From the NCBI RefSeq assembly GCF_011759605.1, contig NZ_JAAOYX010000002.1:744001-808000 (forward strand): a stretch of DNA of 64,000 bases. The letters run 5' to 3'. This document shows, one piece after another, positions 27,516-35,304 of the stretch; position 1 is the stretch's first letter, and every line of letters starts with the position of its first letter. The position numbers were made by a program, and so were the translations under genes. The notes beneath the pieces are model-generated. The model saw only the letters and a program-made list of their open reading frames with translations. It ran no database searches and was not told the DNA's origin. Origin of the DNA: Luteibacter sp. SG786. Its GTDB lineage: Bacteria > Pseudomonadota > Gammaproteobacteria > Xanthomonadales > Rhodanobacteraceae.

Positions 27516-29042
27516 ATGAGCACCGAATTTCGACCGCCGAACCTGGCGCTGTCCACGGTCGGCCTCTCGCTCGCGACCTTCATGCAGGTGCTGGACACCA
27601 CGATCGCGAACGTCTCGCTGCCCACCATCGCGGGCAACCTTGGCGTCAGTTCCAACCAGAGCACGTGGGTCATCACCTCGTTCGCGGTGAGCAACGCCAT
27701 CGCGCTGCCGCTCACGGGCTTCCTCACCCGCCGCTTCGGTGAAACGAAGCTGTTCGTGTGGGCGACGCTGCTGTTCTCGCTCGCCTCGTTCCTGTGCGGC
27801 ATCGCGCAGAGCATGAGCATGCTCATCCTGTTCCGTGCCTTGCAGGGCGCGGTGGCGGGTCCGATGTACCCGATCACGCAGAGCCTGCTGATCTCCATCT
27901 ATCCACCTGCCAAGCGCGGCATGGCGCTGGCCCTGCTGGCGATGGTCACCGTGGTGGCGCCGATCGCCGGCCCGATCCTCGGTGGCTGGATCACCGACAA
28001 CTACGCGTGGCCGTGGATCTTCTTCATCAACGTGCCGATCGGCATCTTCGCAAGCTTCGTGGTGGCCAACCAGATGAAGGGACGCCCGGAAGTCACCGAG
28101 AAGCCGAAGGTCGACTACGTGGGCCTCATCACGCTGATCATCGGCGTGGGCGCCTTGCAGGTGGTGCTCGACAAAGGCAACGACGAAGACTGGTTCTCGT
28201 CCACCTTCATCATCGTCACCGCGATCATCGCAGCGATCGGCCTGGCCGTGTTCCTGATCTGGGAACTGACCGACAAGGATCCGATCGTCAACCTGAAGCT
28301 CTTCCGGCACCGCAATTTCGCGATGGGCACATTGTGCCTGGTGCTTGCCTACGCGGCGTTCTTCGCCATCGGCCTGCTGGTGCCGCAGTGGTTGCAACGC
28401 AACGTCGGGTACACCTCCACATGGGCCGGTTTCGCCGCCGCGCCGCTGGGCATCCTTCCGGTGATCCTCACCCCGTTCGTCGGCCGCTACGCGCACAAGT
28501 TCGACTTGCGCCTGCTGGCCTCGGGTGCGTTCATCGTCATGGGCGCCACGTGCTTCATGCGTTCGGACTTCTTCCTCGACATCGACTTCTACAGCGTGGC
28601 GATGGTGCAGCTCATCCAGGGCCTTGGCGTGGCGCTGTTCTTCATGCCGGTGTTGACGATCCTGCTGTCCGACCTGCAACCGCGTGAGATCGCGGCAGGC
28701 TCCGGCCTTGCCACCTTCCTGCGCACGCTCGGGGGCAGCTTCGCGGCGTCGATCACCACCTTCATGTGGGACCACCGGGCGATCGTGCACCACGAGCGGC
28801 TGGCGGAGAACATCACGCCGTTCAATCCCACCGCGCAGCAGGCGCTCAACCAGATAGGCCCGGGCGATCCGCAATACGCGGCTGCCGCGGTCAACCAGAT
28901 GATCACGCAGCAGGGTTACCAGATCTCCTTCAACGAGGTCTTCCACGTGCTCGGCTACGTGTTCGTCGGCTTGATCTTCGTGGTGTGGCTGGCGAAGCCG
29001 CCGTTCGCGGCGAAGGCGGGGCCGGCGGCCTCGGGGCACTGA
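27516..29042 (+). CDS. emrB: EmrB/QacA-type multidrug MFS transporter (DHA2)
   Basis: A 508-residue proton-driven exporter with 14 predicted helices. Motifs of the 14-helix DHA2 family are seen: the start FMQVLDTTIANVSLPTIAGN, motif A-like GFLTRRFGETKLF, and motif C-like VVAPIAGPILGGWITDNYAW. Together with the lipoprotein and the EmrA protein it should expel hydrophobic drugs straight to the outside. A strong intrinsic terminator follows. Confidence 0.94.
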   Translation: MSTEFRPPNLALSTVGLSLATFMQVLDTTIANVSLPTIAGNLGVSSNQSTWVITSFAVSNAIALPLTGFLTRRFGETKLFVWATLLFSLASFLCGIAQSMSMLILFRALQGAVAGPMYPITQSLLISIYPPAKRGMALALLAMVTVVAPIAGPILGGWITDNYAWPWIFFINVPIGIFASFVVANQMKGRPEVTEKPKVDYVGLITLIIGVGALQVVLDKGNDEDWFSSTFIIVTAIIAAIGLAVFLIWELTDKDPIVNLKLFRHRNFAMGTLCLVLAYAAFFAIGLLVPQWLQRNVGYTSTWAGFAAAPLGILPVILTPFVGRYAHKFDLRLLASGAFIVMGATCFMRSDFFLDIDFYSVAMVQLIQGLGVALFFMPVLTILLSDLQPREIAAGSGLATFLRTLGGSFAASITTFMWDHRAIVHHERLAENITPFNPTAQQALNQIGPGDPQYAAAAVNQMITQQGYQISFNEVFHVLGYVFVGLIFVVWLAKPPFAAKAGPAASGH

Positions 29043-29062
29043 GGCTTTCGCTGTTTCAAAAG

Positions 29063-29087
29063 AAAGCCGGCATCGCCGGCTTTTTTT
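29063..29087 (+). terminator. Intrinsic terminator of the efflux operon
   Basis: Hairpin AAGCCGGC-ATC-GCCGGCTT followed by a run of seven T, about 20 bases after the emrB stop. The stem-loop and U-run form a classical factor-independent terminator. Confidence 0.93.
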
Positions 29088-29156
29088 CGGTTCATTCGCC
29101 AAGCGAATACATGTTTTTAGCGGCTCGCGCCGCCGACGGCTCGGACGGTGAGGCCA

Positions 29157-29298
29157 GAGCCTTCGGTGTCCACCCTCGCTGCTCAGACAGGTCCTCCGCG
29201 TTCGAAAGGGAGGGGCCGCTTGCGCGGCCCGTTTATCTATCTGGCCTTCGGCCGCTCTCTTGTGCGGAACTCGCCTCGAGGGTGGACACCGAAGACTC
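29157..29298 (+). repeat. Structured element, copy 1 (forward)
   Basis: A 142-base element closed by terminal arms of 22 bases that pair at 21 positions (start GAGCCTTCGGTGTCC, end GGACACCGAAGACTC). The inside holds CTGCTCAGACAGGTCCTCCG, a GGCCGC-TTGC-GCGGCC hairpin, a GGCC-TTC-GGCC hairpin and a CCGC-TCTCTTGT-GCGG hairpin. A second copy lies inverted at 29521-29660 with the same inner sequence but different, still complementary, arms. It could be a structured RNA or a small palindromic mobile element; no protein gene is supported here. Confidence 0.8.
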
Positions 29299-29520
29299 TC
29301 CCCAATTCTGAGGCAGATTGATCGGAGAGCCGCTACGGCCGACGACGGGAGCCTCTCAGCGGGATGGCTTCATCGTGTCGCTTCCTCAGCGCCAGTCAGG
29401 CCTTTCGTGGCTCGTGACGACCCTTGCCTGGGCGCTGCCCCGCTCACGTCAAGCACAGTTCGCGCACGCACAGCATCTGACGCCTGTGGCTCTCCCAACA
29501 ACCCAACGCACCGTCCGGAA
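29299..29520. other. Spacer between the two structured elements, no gene seen
   Basis: About 220 bases between the inverted copies. No frame with a plausible start, ribosome binding site and family resemblance is present on either strand, and I see no promoter or repeat that I can defend. Short frames here only continue out of the flanking elements. Confidence 0.5.
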
Positions 29521-29660
29521 GAGACCTTGGGGCCCACCCTCGAGGCGAGTTCCGCACAAGAGAGCGGCCGAAGGCCATTGAGTGCACGGGCCGCGGTAGC
29601 GGCCTTCCTTTACGAACGCGGAGGACCTGTCTGAGCAGCGAGGGTGGGCCCCAAGGTCTC
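29521..29660 (-). repeat. Structured element, copy 2 (inverted)
   Basis: The reverse complement matches copy 1 almost exactly in the inner blocks (CACCCTCGCTGCTCAGACAG, GCTCTCTTGTGCGGAACTCG) but differs in loops and linkers. Its hairpin reads GGCCGC-TACC-GCGGCC and the linker TTTATCTATC of copy 1 is replaced by unrelated bases. The terminal arms begin GAGACCTTGGGGCCC and pair perfectly over 22 bases. Relative to copy 1, four of the arm changes are compensated on the other side. Confidence 0.8.
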
Positions 29661-29790
29661 CCGCCAGACGCTCAGGTGTAAAGCGCTCTGGCGGTGGGTC
29701 GCGAAACCGCCACGACACGCCTGATCGAACCATCAACAGGGTTGCGCCATATCGATGGCTGGGCTGGTCGCTGGAAATCCGCGATGAACT
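29661..29790. other. Gene-free stretch with a 12-bp hairpin
   Basis: Directly abutting copy 2 is a hairpin with CCGCCAGA (29661-29668) pairing TCTGGCGG (29687-29694) and an inner CGCT/AGCG extension with one bulged base. On the strand of copy 2 it would lie just upstream of the element. No coding gene is seen; the rest shows no recognised feature. Confidence 0.55.
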
Positions 29791-29814
29791 AAAAAAAGCT
29801 GGCATTGCCGGCTT
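29791..29814 (-). terminator. Intrinsic terminator of the pagL-like gene
   Basis: On the minus strand the sequence reads AAGCCGGC-AAT-GCCAGCTT followed by T residues (seven in a row), starting about 20 bases after the stop of the deacylase gene. The plus-strand reading has a weaker T-run. Confidence 0.85.
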
Positions 29815-29836
29815 CTTTCTTACTCCGCCCGGTTCA

Positions 29837-30367
29837 TCAGATATCGAAGCCGATACCCACCAGCGCCATGGTCTCGCCGCGGTTCGGTTCCTTGAAGCTG
29901 CCATTGGAAATGTGGCGGACCTGGAAGCTCACGTTCTTGTACTGCCAGCCGAGGGTGCTGACGAATTCGTAGCCGCTCGACAGTGCCTGGGTGCGTCCGC
30001 CGGCGGTGCCGGCCACCTGGAAGCTGAAGAAGAACGGCTGGTACCAGTCACCCGCGCTGCCGTAGTGGAGGCGGGCACCCGCGGCACCCACCCAGATGTT
30101 GTCCGTCACGCCCGGATGCGAGTCGGCATAGCGGCCGATGTCCCGTCCCTTGATGTAGCCGATGGAAACATCCGGCGACCAGGTGAAGCGGCTCTGTCCC
30201 ATGGGCTGCGGGGAGAACACCGCCTCCGCGAAGAAGGCGTTGGTGCCGTAGCTGTTCATGTAGCTGCGGCCGCCCTGCACTTCGATGTGCGTCTGGGCGG
30301 CGGCGGGAAGGCTGGCGGCGAGGGCGAGGGCGGCTAGGGCGCCGAGTACGGGACGGGACGAGCGCAT
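29837..30367 (-). CDS. pagL: PagL-like lipid A 3-O-deacylase
   Basis: A 176-residue outer-membrane barrel enzyme expected to remove the 3-O acyl chain of lipid A. The signal peptide is MRSSRPVLGALAALALAASL then PAAAQ. Near the end is VRHISNGSFKEPNRGE, where His152 and Ser154 match the PagL catalytic His-x-Ser pair followed by Asn. It ends in GIGFDI. The start at 30367 was chosen for the signal peptide, since the open frame continues much further upstream. It is divergent from the GGDEF-EAL gene by about 230 bases. Confidence 0.85.
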   Translation of the reverse strand: MRSSRPVLGALAALALAASLPAAAQTHIEVQGGRSYMNSYGTNAFFAEAVFSPQPMGQSRFTWSPDVSIGYIKGRDIGRYADSHPGVTDNIWVGAAGARLHYGSAGDWYQPFFFSFQVAGTAGGRTQALSSGYEFVSTLGWQYKNVSFQVRHISNGSFKEPNRGETMALVGIGFDI

Positions 30368-30596
30368 GGGGAACGGGGCCTTGTAATGGGACGTTAATGA
30401 ACTGAATCGTTCGGTAAATAGTGTCCAACGGATGTGAATAAAGGGCACGCCGGCAATTATTTTCCGCCGCACCTTTCGGAAGCTTGTCCCGTCCTGCCGT
30501 CGACGACGGGGGGTCAAGGCGGGCTGCCGGGTGCCGTTAAAGACCTGAAGCCCACCGGCGAGCGGGGGGCCAAGGGGCAACAGAGGTCGGCGACCG

Positions 30597-33596
30597 GTGG
30601 AAAGGGCGACGTTCAAGGTGGCGACCAGGGTGCGCGCCCGGCGCGCACGGCTGGCCACATGGGCGGTGGCGATCGCTTTGTCCGTGGGCGTGGCGGGCAT
30701 CGTCGCGATCCTGCAATTCGACGTGTACCGGGGCATGCGGGATGGCACGCGTCGGCAGCTGGCTGCTTCGGCAGCGGGCGCGGTACGCATGATCGACCAG
30801 GACATCGACGCGACGATGGGGCCCTTGCTCGCACTGCGCAACGAAGTCGACAGCGCCGAATCGGGCGCGTTGCACGCCCGGCTGGCCGAAGTGCAGGCGC
30901 GCCATCCGGAACTGTCCAGTCTCGTCGCGCTCGATGTCGACGGCGGCGTCATCGCGTCCACCAGCGTCCCGCTGGCGAACTGGCGCGCCAGCGTGGACGC
31001 TCCGCGCCGGATGGCGCTCGGCGCCAGGGTCCGCGTGCTCGTGGCCGACGCGCAGGGCGCGATCCCGGCCGGCATCCGCATCCTCGTGGATTCCCGCGTG
31101 CCGCAGCCGGCGGCCTTTGGCGCCGTTGTGGATGCGGTGCGACTGCGCGACGAGATGCTGCACTCGATGCTGGGCCAAGGCGCGGCGATGAGCGCCTTCT
31201 CGACCGACGGCCGGCTTTTCGCAAGCAATCGCGACGATGTCGCCGCGTCGTGGACCTTGCCGTCACCGGCGGCCGGCGCCTCCGGACACTACGAGGACGG
31301 CAAACGTTTCCATGCGTGGCTGGCCTCGGCCCGCCATCCCTATGTAGTGCAGGTGAGTCTGGACAGCGCGGCCACCAAGGCGGAATGGTTGCGGCAAGCC
31401 AGGCCTTCATTCCTCGCGACGCTGGCGCTCGTCGTCCTGCTCAACGTCTTCGCGGCCCTGTTCGATCGCGCGTACCGGCGGCAGACGGGTCTGGTGGAGG
31501 CACTGTCGCGAAGCGCGCGGCACCTGGGCGACGTACAGCGAACGGGCCACATCGGCCTCTGGGAAGCCGACCTGACGGACCGCACCGTCGTCTGGTCCGG
31601 TCACGTGCACGAAATCACGGGCTTGCCGCCGGAACGCACCGGCGGCCGGCACGGTACGTATTACAAGCTGGTGCATCCCGACGACCAGGAAGCGGTCGTG
31701 TCGTGGCTGGCCTTGTACGAGCACGGGGACGGTCCCTACGAATGCGAACATCGCCTCTGTCGTCCCGACGGACGCGAGGTTCGGGTAGTCCTGCGCGCCG
31801 CGCGCATCACCAGTGAGAACGGCCAGCGGATCCTCGCCGGAACGATCAGCGAGATCACCGCGCTGCACGAGACACGCCAGCGCCTCCAGGACACCGACCG
31901 CGACCTTGCCGCAAGCGAGGCGGCCTACCGGCAGTTGCTGGCGCGCATGCCGTTGCCCCTGGTGGTGGTGCGCGACGATCGCATCGAATACGCCAACCAC
32001 CTCGCGGAAGACCGCCTGGGCGCGGAAGGACGCACCCTGGTCGGACGCCGCGCCGGAGATTTCCTCGACGCCCACGCATTGGAAGCAACCCGCCGCGGTG
32101 CCGCGGAAGGCACGAGCATCGCGGCGTGGGTCGATCCCGAACACGGCATGCCTTTCGAAGCGGAACTGGCACTGTCCGACTATCGCGACTCGCGCGGGCG
32201 CGGCACGTTGGTCATCGTTCGCGACGTGACGGAGCAACGCCGCTACGAAGAGCGCCTCAATCACCAGGCCACGCACGACGAACTCACCGGTCTTCCGAAT
32301 CGACGGGCGTTGCGGGAAAACCTGGAGTCGATGCTGGCGCAGAGGGAGCTGGACGGTTCGGGGCTGATGGTGCTGTTCGTCGACCTCGATCATTTCAAGG
32401 TGATCAACGACGCACTGGGACATGCGCTCGGCGACCAGGTACTGCGCGACGTGAGCCTGCGGCTCGGCGACGCCGTGGGCGGCGAGGGGCAGGTGGGACG
32501 GTTCGGCGGCGACGAGTTTGTCGCGGTGCTGCCCTTCGGCGGATCGCCCGCGAAGGCGATCGACGTGCTGCCGCGCATCCAGCACGCCATCGAGGAACCG
32601 CTGGAAGTGGCCGGCACGTCGCAGCGCCTGAAATGCAGTATCGGGGTGGCCTTCGCGACGCGCGACGGCGCCGACGCGGACACATTGATCCGCAATGCCG
32701 ACACGGCGATGTACGACGCGAAGCGCTCCGGGCGCCACACCTGGAAGTGCTATTCGGCGGAAATGCACGCCACGGCGATGGCCAGGCTTACCGTGCTCAC
32801 CCGTCTTTCCGGTGCGAACCTCGACAACGAACTCGCGCTCGCCTGGCAGACCCAGCACGCGGGTAGCGACGCGACGACGATCGGCGTGGAAGCCCTGCTG
32901 CGCTGGCCCTCGGCACCGGGCGACCTTTGCCGCAACGACCGCCTCATTCCACTGCTGGAAGAAACCGGCGCGATCGTCCAGATCGGCCAGTGGGTACTGC
33001 GCGAGGCATGCAGGCAACAGCGGATGGTGCTCGACACCATCGGGCACGGCTGCCGGCTTTCGGTGAACATATCGGCGCAGCAACTGGTGCACACCGACCT
33101 GGTGGCCGACGTGCGGCACGCCCTGGCGGAAACCGGCGCGAGCGCGTCCGCGCTGGAACTGGAACTGACGGAAAGCGCATTCATGCACGAGCCCGAGCGC
33201 GCCATACGCACGCTGCATGAACTGCGGGCCATGGGCGTCAGCATCGCGCTGGACGATTTCGGCACCGGCTATTCGAACCTCACGTACCTGTCGCGCCTGC
33301 CGCTGGACAAGATCAAAATCGATCGCCACTTCATCGGCACGCTGCTGCAGGAGGACGTGGACACCTCGATCTGCCGCTCGATCATCTTCCTCGGCCGCAG
33401 CCTCAACCTGGAGGTGGTGGCGGAAGGCGTGGAGACCGGGGGGCAGCGCGACTGGCTGCTCGCCGAAGGTTGCGACGCCATGCAGGGCTACTTCTTCTCG
33501 CATCCCGTGCCTGTGGAGGCGCTACGTCGTTCACGCCGGGAGCCAATGCGTTCACCACAGGACGATTTATCGAGCGACGTGACGCTCATACATTGA
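30597..33596 (+). CDS. Membrane PAS-GGDEF-EAL cyclic-di-GMP protein
   Basis: A 999-residue protein with both cyclic-di-GMP synthesis and degradation domains. Two helices (about residues 20-40 and 276-292) enclose a periplasmic Cache-like sensor. Two PAS domains follow (about 310-425 and 445-545). The GGDEF motif is intact (RFGGDEF, 637-641) with no RxxD inhibitory site in front. The EAL domain is also intact: EAL at 765-767, VNISAQQL, ELELTES, LDDFGTGYS, KIDRHF and VAEGVET. Both activities are therefore possible. The start is the first ATG in frame. Confidence 0.93.
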   Translation: MERATFKVATRVRARRARLATWAVAIALSVGVAGIVAILQFDVYRGMRDGTRRQLAASAAGAVRMIDQDIDATMGPLLALRNEVDSAESGALHARLAEVQARHPELSSLVALDVDGGVIASTSVPLANWRASVDAPRRMALGARVRVLVADAQGAIPAGIRILVDSRVPQPAAFGAVVDAVRLRDEMLHSMLGQGAAMSAFSTDGRLFASNRDDVAASWTLPSPAAGASGHYEDGKRFHAWLASARHPYVVQVSLDSAATKAEWLRQARPSFLATLALVVLLNVFAALFDRAYRRQTGLVEALSRSARHLGDVQRTGHIGLWEADLTDRTVVWSGHVHEITGLPPERTGGRHGTYYKLVHPDDQEAVVSWLALYEHGDGPYECEHRLCRPDGREVRVVLRAARITSENGQRILAGTISEITALHETRQRLQDTDRDLAASEAAYRQLLARMPLPLVVVRDDRIEYANHLAEDRLGAEGRTLVGRRAGDFLDAHALEATRRGAAEGTSIAAWVDPEHGMPFEAELALSDYRDSRGRGTLVIVRDVTEQRRYEERLNHQATHDELTGLPNRRALRENLESMLAQRELDGSGLMVLFVDLDHFKVINDALGHALGDQVLRDVSLRLGDAVGGEGQVGRFGGDEFVAVLPFGGSPAKAIDVLPRIQHAIEEPLEVAGTSQRLKCSIGVAFATRDGADADTLIRNADTAMYDAKRSGRHTWKCYSAEMHATAMARLTVLTRLSGANLDNELALAWQTQHAGSDATTIGVEALLRWPSAPGDLCRNDRLIPLLEETGAIVQIGQWVLREACRQQRMVLDTIGHGCRLSVNISAQQLVHTDLVADVRHALAETGASASALELELTESAFMHEPERAIRTLHELRAMGVSIALDDFGTGYSNLTYLSRLPLDKIKIDRHFIGTLLQEDVDTSICRSIIFLGRSLNLEVVAEGVETGGQRDWLLAEGCDAMQGYFFSHPVPVEALRRSRREPMRSPQDDLSSDVTLIH

Positions 33597-33633
33597 TCGC
33601 AGGTGGCACACAGGCCACGTCCCCGGTGATCCC

Positions 33634-34410
33634 ATGTATCGCGCTCCCGCCATCTTCGTTTCCCACGGTGCTCCGACCTTCGCGCTGGAGCCCGGGCTGC
33701 TCGGCTCCCGTCTCACCGACCTGGGCAAGCGCCTGGCCAGCGCCAGCGGCATCGTCGTCGTCTCACCCCACTGGCAGACCTGTGGCGTTCGCGTCACCGG
33801 CGCCGCCTGGCCAGCCACGATCCACGACTTCGGGGGCTTCCCGCCGGCGCTCTACGACCTCACCTACCCGGCACCGGGCTCCGCGAGCCTCGCGGCGGAA
33901 ACGGCCGCGCTGCTGGCCGAAGACGGCCTGGTCGCGATGGTGGATCCGGAGCGGGGGTACGACCATGGCGCCTGGGTGCCCCTGCGCTACCTGCGCCCGG
34001 ACGCCGACACCCCGGTGATCCAGGTGTCGATGCCGCACAATCTCGATACGACCGGGGCGCTGAGGCTGGGGCGAACACTCGCGCCGCTGCGCGACCGCGG
34101 TGTCGCCATCGTCGGATCGGGCAGCCTCACGCACAACCTGCACGAGGTGCGCCGCGACGGCGACTCCGCGGCGTATGCCAAGGCGTTCGCGGCATGGAGC
34201 CGGCAAGCTGTGCTGGCGGGCGATGTCGAAGCGCTCGTCGACTATCGTCACGTGGCGCCGAGCGCCATCCGTGCGCATCCGACGGAAGAGCATTACCTGC
34301 CGTTGCTGGTGGCGCTCGGCGCCGCCGGCACCGACACGCCGGCGGCGATCGATGGCGGCATCACGTACGGCGTGCTGTCCATGGATTCGTACGCCTGGGG
34401 CGTGCACTAG
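33634..34410 (+). CDS. DODA-type extradiol dioxygenase family protein
   Basis: A 258-residue protein of the LigB/YgiD (4,5-DOPA dioxygenase) class, which opens catechol rings with Fe2+ or Zn2+. Metal-ligand regions are visible: FVSHGAPTFALEPG at residues 8-21, VVSPHWQTCGVRVTG, YDHGAWVPLRYL and GSGSLTHNLHEV. The actual substrate is unknown. It follows the c-di-GMP gene by 37 bases in the same direction. Confidence 0.87.
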   Translation: MYRAPAIFVSHGAPTFALEPGLLGSRLTDLGKRLASASGIVVVSPHWQTCGVRVTGAAWPATIHDFGGFPPALYDLTYPAPGSASLAAETAALLAEDGLVAMVDPERGYDHGAWVPLRYLRPDADTPVIQVSMPHNLDTTGALRLGRTLAPLRDRGVAIVGSGSLTHNLHEVRRDGDSAAYAKAFAAWSRQAVLAGDVEALVDYRHVAPSAIRAHPTEEHYLPLLVALGAAGTDTPAAIDGGITYGVLSMDSYAWGVH

Positions 34411-34433
34411 CGGCAGGCGGGAGCGTCGGGTAG

Positions 34434-34484
34434 TTTTACCCGGGGACTATTGATCCCATGATTTAGCCCGGGTATTATTCGCCC
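34434..34484 (+). promoter_or_regulatory. Direct repeat around CCCGGG in a promoter-like region
   Basis: The words TTTACCCGGGGACTATT and TTTAGCCCGGGTATTATT lie about 29 bases apart just upstream of the DUF2239 gene. The second contains TATTAT (34473-34478), a fair -10 box, so the repeats could be an operator pair on this promoter. No regulator is assigned. Confidence 0.35.
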
Positions 34485-34505
34485 ATCTCCCGGACCTCAT
34501 AAGAC

Positions 34506-35081
34506 ATGTCGACCTACACTGCTTTCCTCGGCCATTCCCGCCTCGCCTCCGGTTCCCTCGCCGCCGTTGCACGGCAGGGCAAGACGCACGCCGACACCGA
34601 CCCCGGCGCCTCGATCCTCGTTTACGACGACGAGACCGGCCGGCCGGTGGATATCGACTACCGCGGCACGATCGACGACGTGTTGGCGCGGCTGGCGCCT
34701 GCGGATGACGCCGAGCCAGCCGTCCCGGCAGCCGATGCGCGGCGAGGCCCGGGCCGGCCCCGGCTTGGCGTGGTCGCCCGCGAGGTCACGCTCCTTCCCC
34801 GCCATTGGGAATGGCTGGGCGCGCAGCCGGGCGGCGCGTCCGTCGCCTTGCGGCGGCTCGTGGAGGACGCGAGCCGGCAGAGCGCGGCGACGGATCGTCG
34901 GCGCCAGGCGAGCGAAGCGGTCGATCGGCTCATGCTGGCGCTCGGCGGCGACCTGCCCGGTTACGAAGAGGCCTCGCGCGCATTCCACCGCGGCGAGCGC
35001 GAACGCTTCGAGGCGCTGCTCGAAGCATGGCCGGCGGACGTTCGCGATTACGTTCGCACGCTGGCGGCCGCTGCCTGGTAA
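34506..35081 (+). CDS. DUF2239 family protein
   Basis: A 191-residue soluble protein of unknown function. The N-terminal part (STYTAFLGHSRLASGSLAAV, ILVYDDETGRPVDIDYRGT) and the middle RGPGRPRLGVVAREVTLLPR then HWEWLGAQPGGASVALRRLV match the DUF2239 pattern. GPGRPRLG resembles a short AT-hook and PRHWEWL a ribbon-helix-helix-like element, so nucleic acid binding is possible. It is monocistronic and converges on the RND gene. Confidence 0.85.
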   Translation: MSTYTAFLGHSRLASGSLAAVARQGKTHADTDPGASILVYDDETGRPVDIDYRGTIDDVLARLAPADDAEPAVPAADARRGPGRPRLGVVAREVTLLPRHWEWLGAQPGGASVALRRLVEDASRQSAATDRRRQASEAVDRLMLALGGDLPGYEEASRAFHRGERERFEALLEAWPADVRDYVRTLAAAAW

Positions 35082-35157
35082 CCGAACTGCAGGATCCGCC
35101 ACGGCGGCGAGAAAACTTCCCCCAGTCTTGCAAGAACCACGAAGACCCAAAGCTCCC

Positions 35158-35237
35158 TGTGGGAGCCGGCTATGCCGGCGATCCCGCGGCAGCGGGCACT
35201 CTCGCGGACACGTATCGCCGCTGAAGCGGCTCCCACA
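35158..35237. repeat. REP-like element, family A, convergent junction
   Basis: Left arm TGTGGGAGCCGGCTATGCCG, right arm CGCCGCTGAAGCGGCTCCCA then CA, centre with GCGGCAGCGGGC. The two arm hairpins are of different types, as in the copies at 18995, 52266 and 62429, but in the opposite order. It sits between the ends of the DUF2239 and RND genes. Confidence 0.85.
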
Positions 35238-35304
35238 GGGCACGATGTGACGTTGTCGCCAGCGTGTCTGACCGCCATGGCGGCTCGCTCCTGCATAGGA
35301 ACGC

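Noticed and set aside
28766-29311. Frame running from emrB into the first structured element
   Set aside because: It crosses the efflux operon terminator and then translates the repeat; the peptide CSDRSSAFEREG is just the element read in one frame.
29157-29660. Insertion sequence or integron cassette with the two structured copies as its ends
   Set aside because: The 222 bases between them hold no transposase or cassette gene, no target duplication is visible, and the arms do not look like attC core sites.
29449-29904. Minus-strand frame through the second structured element
   Set aside because: It reads the same repeat sequence in the equivalent frame, overlaps the pagL-like gene end and its terminator, and has no start context.
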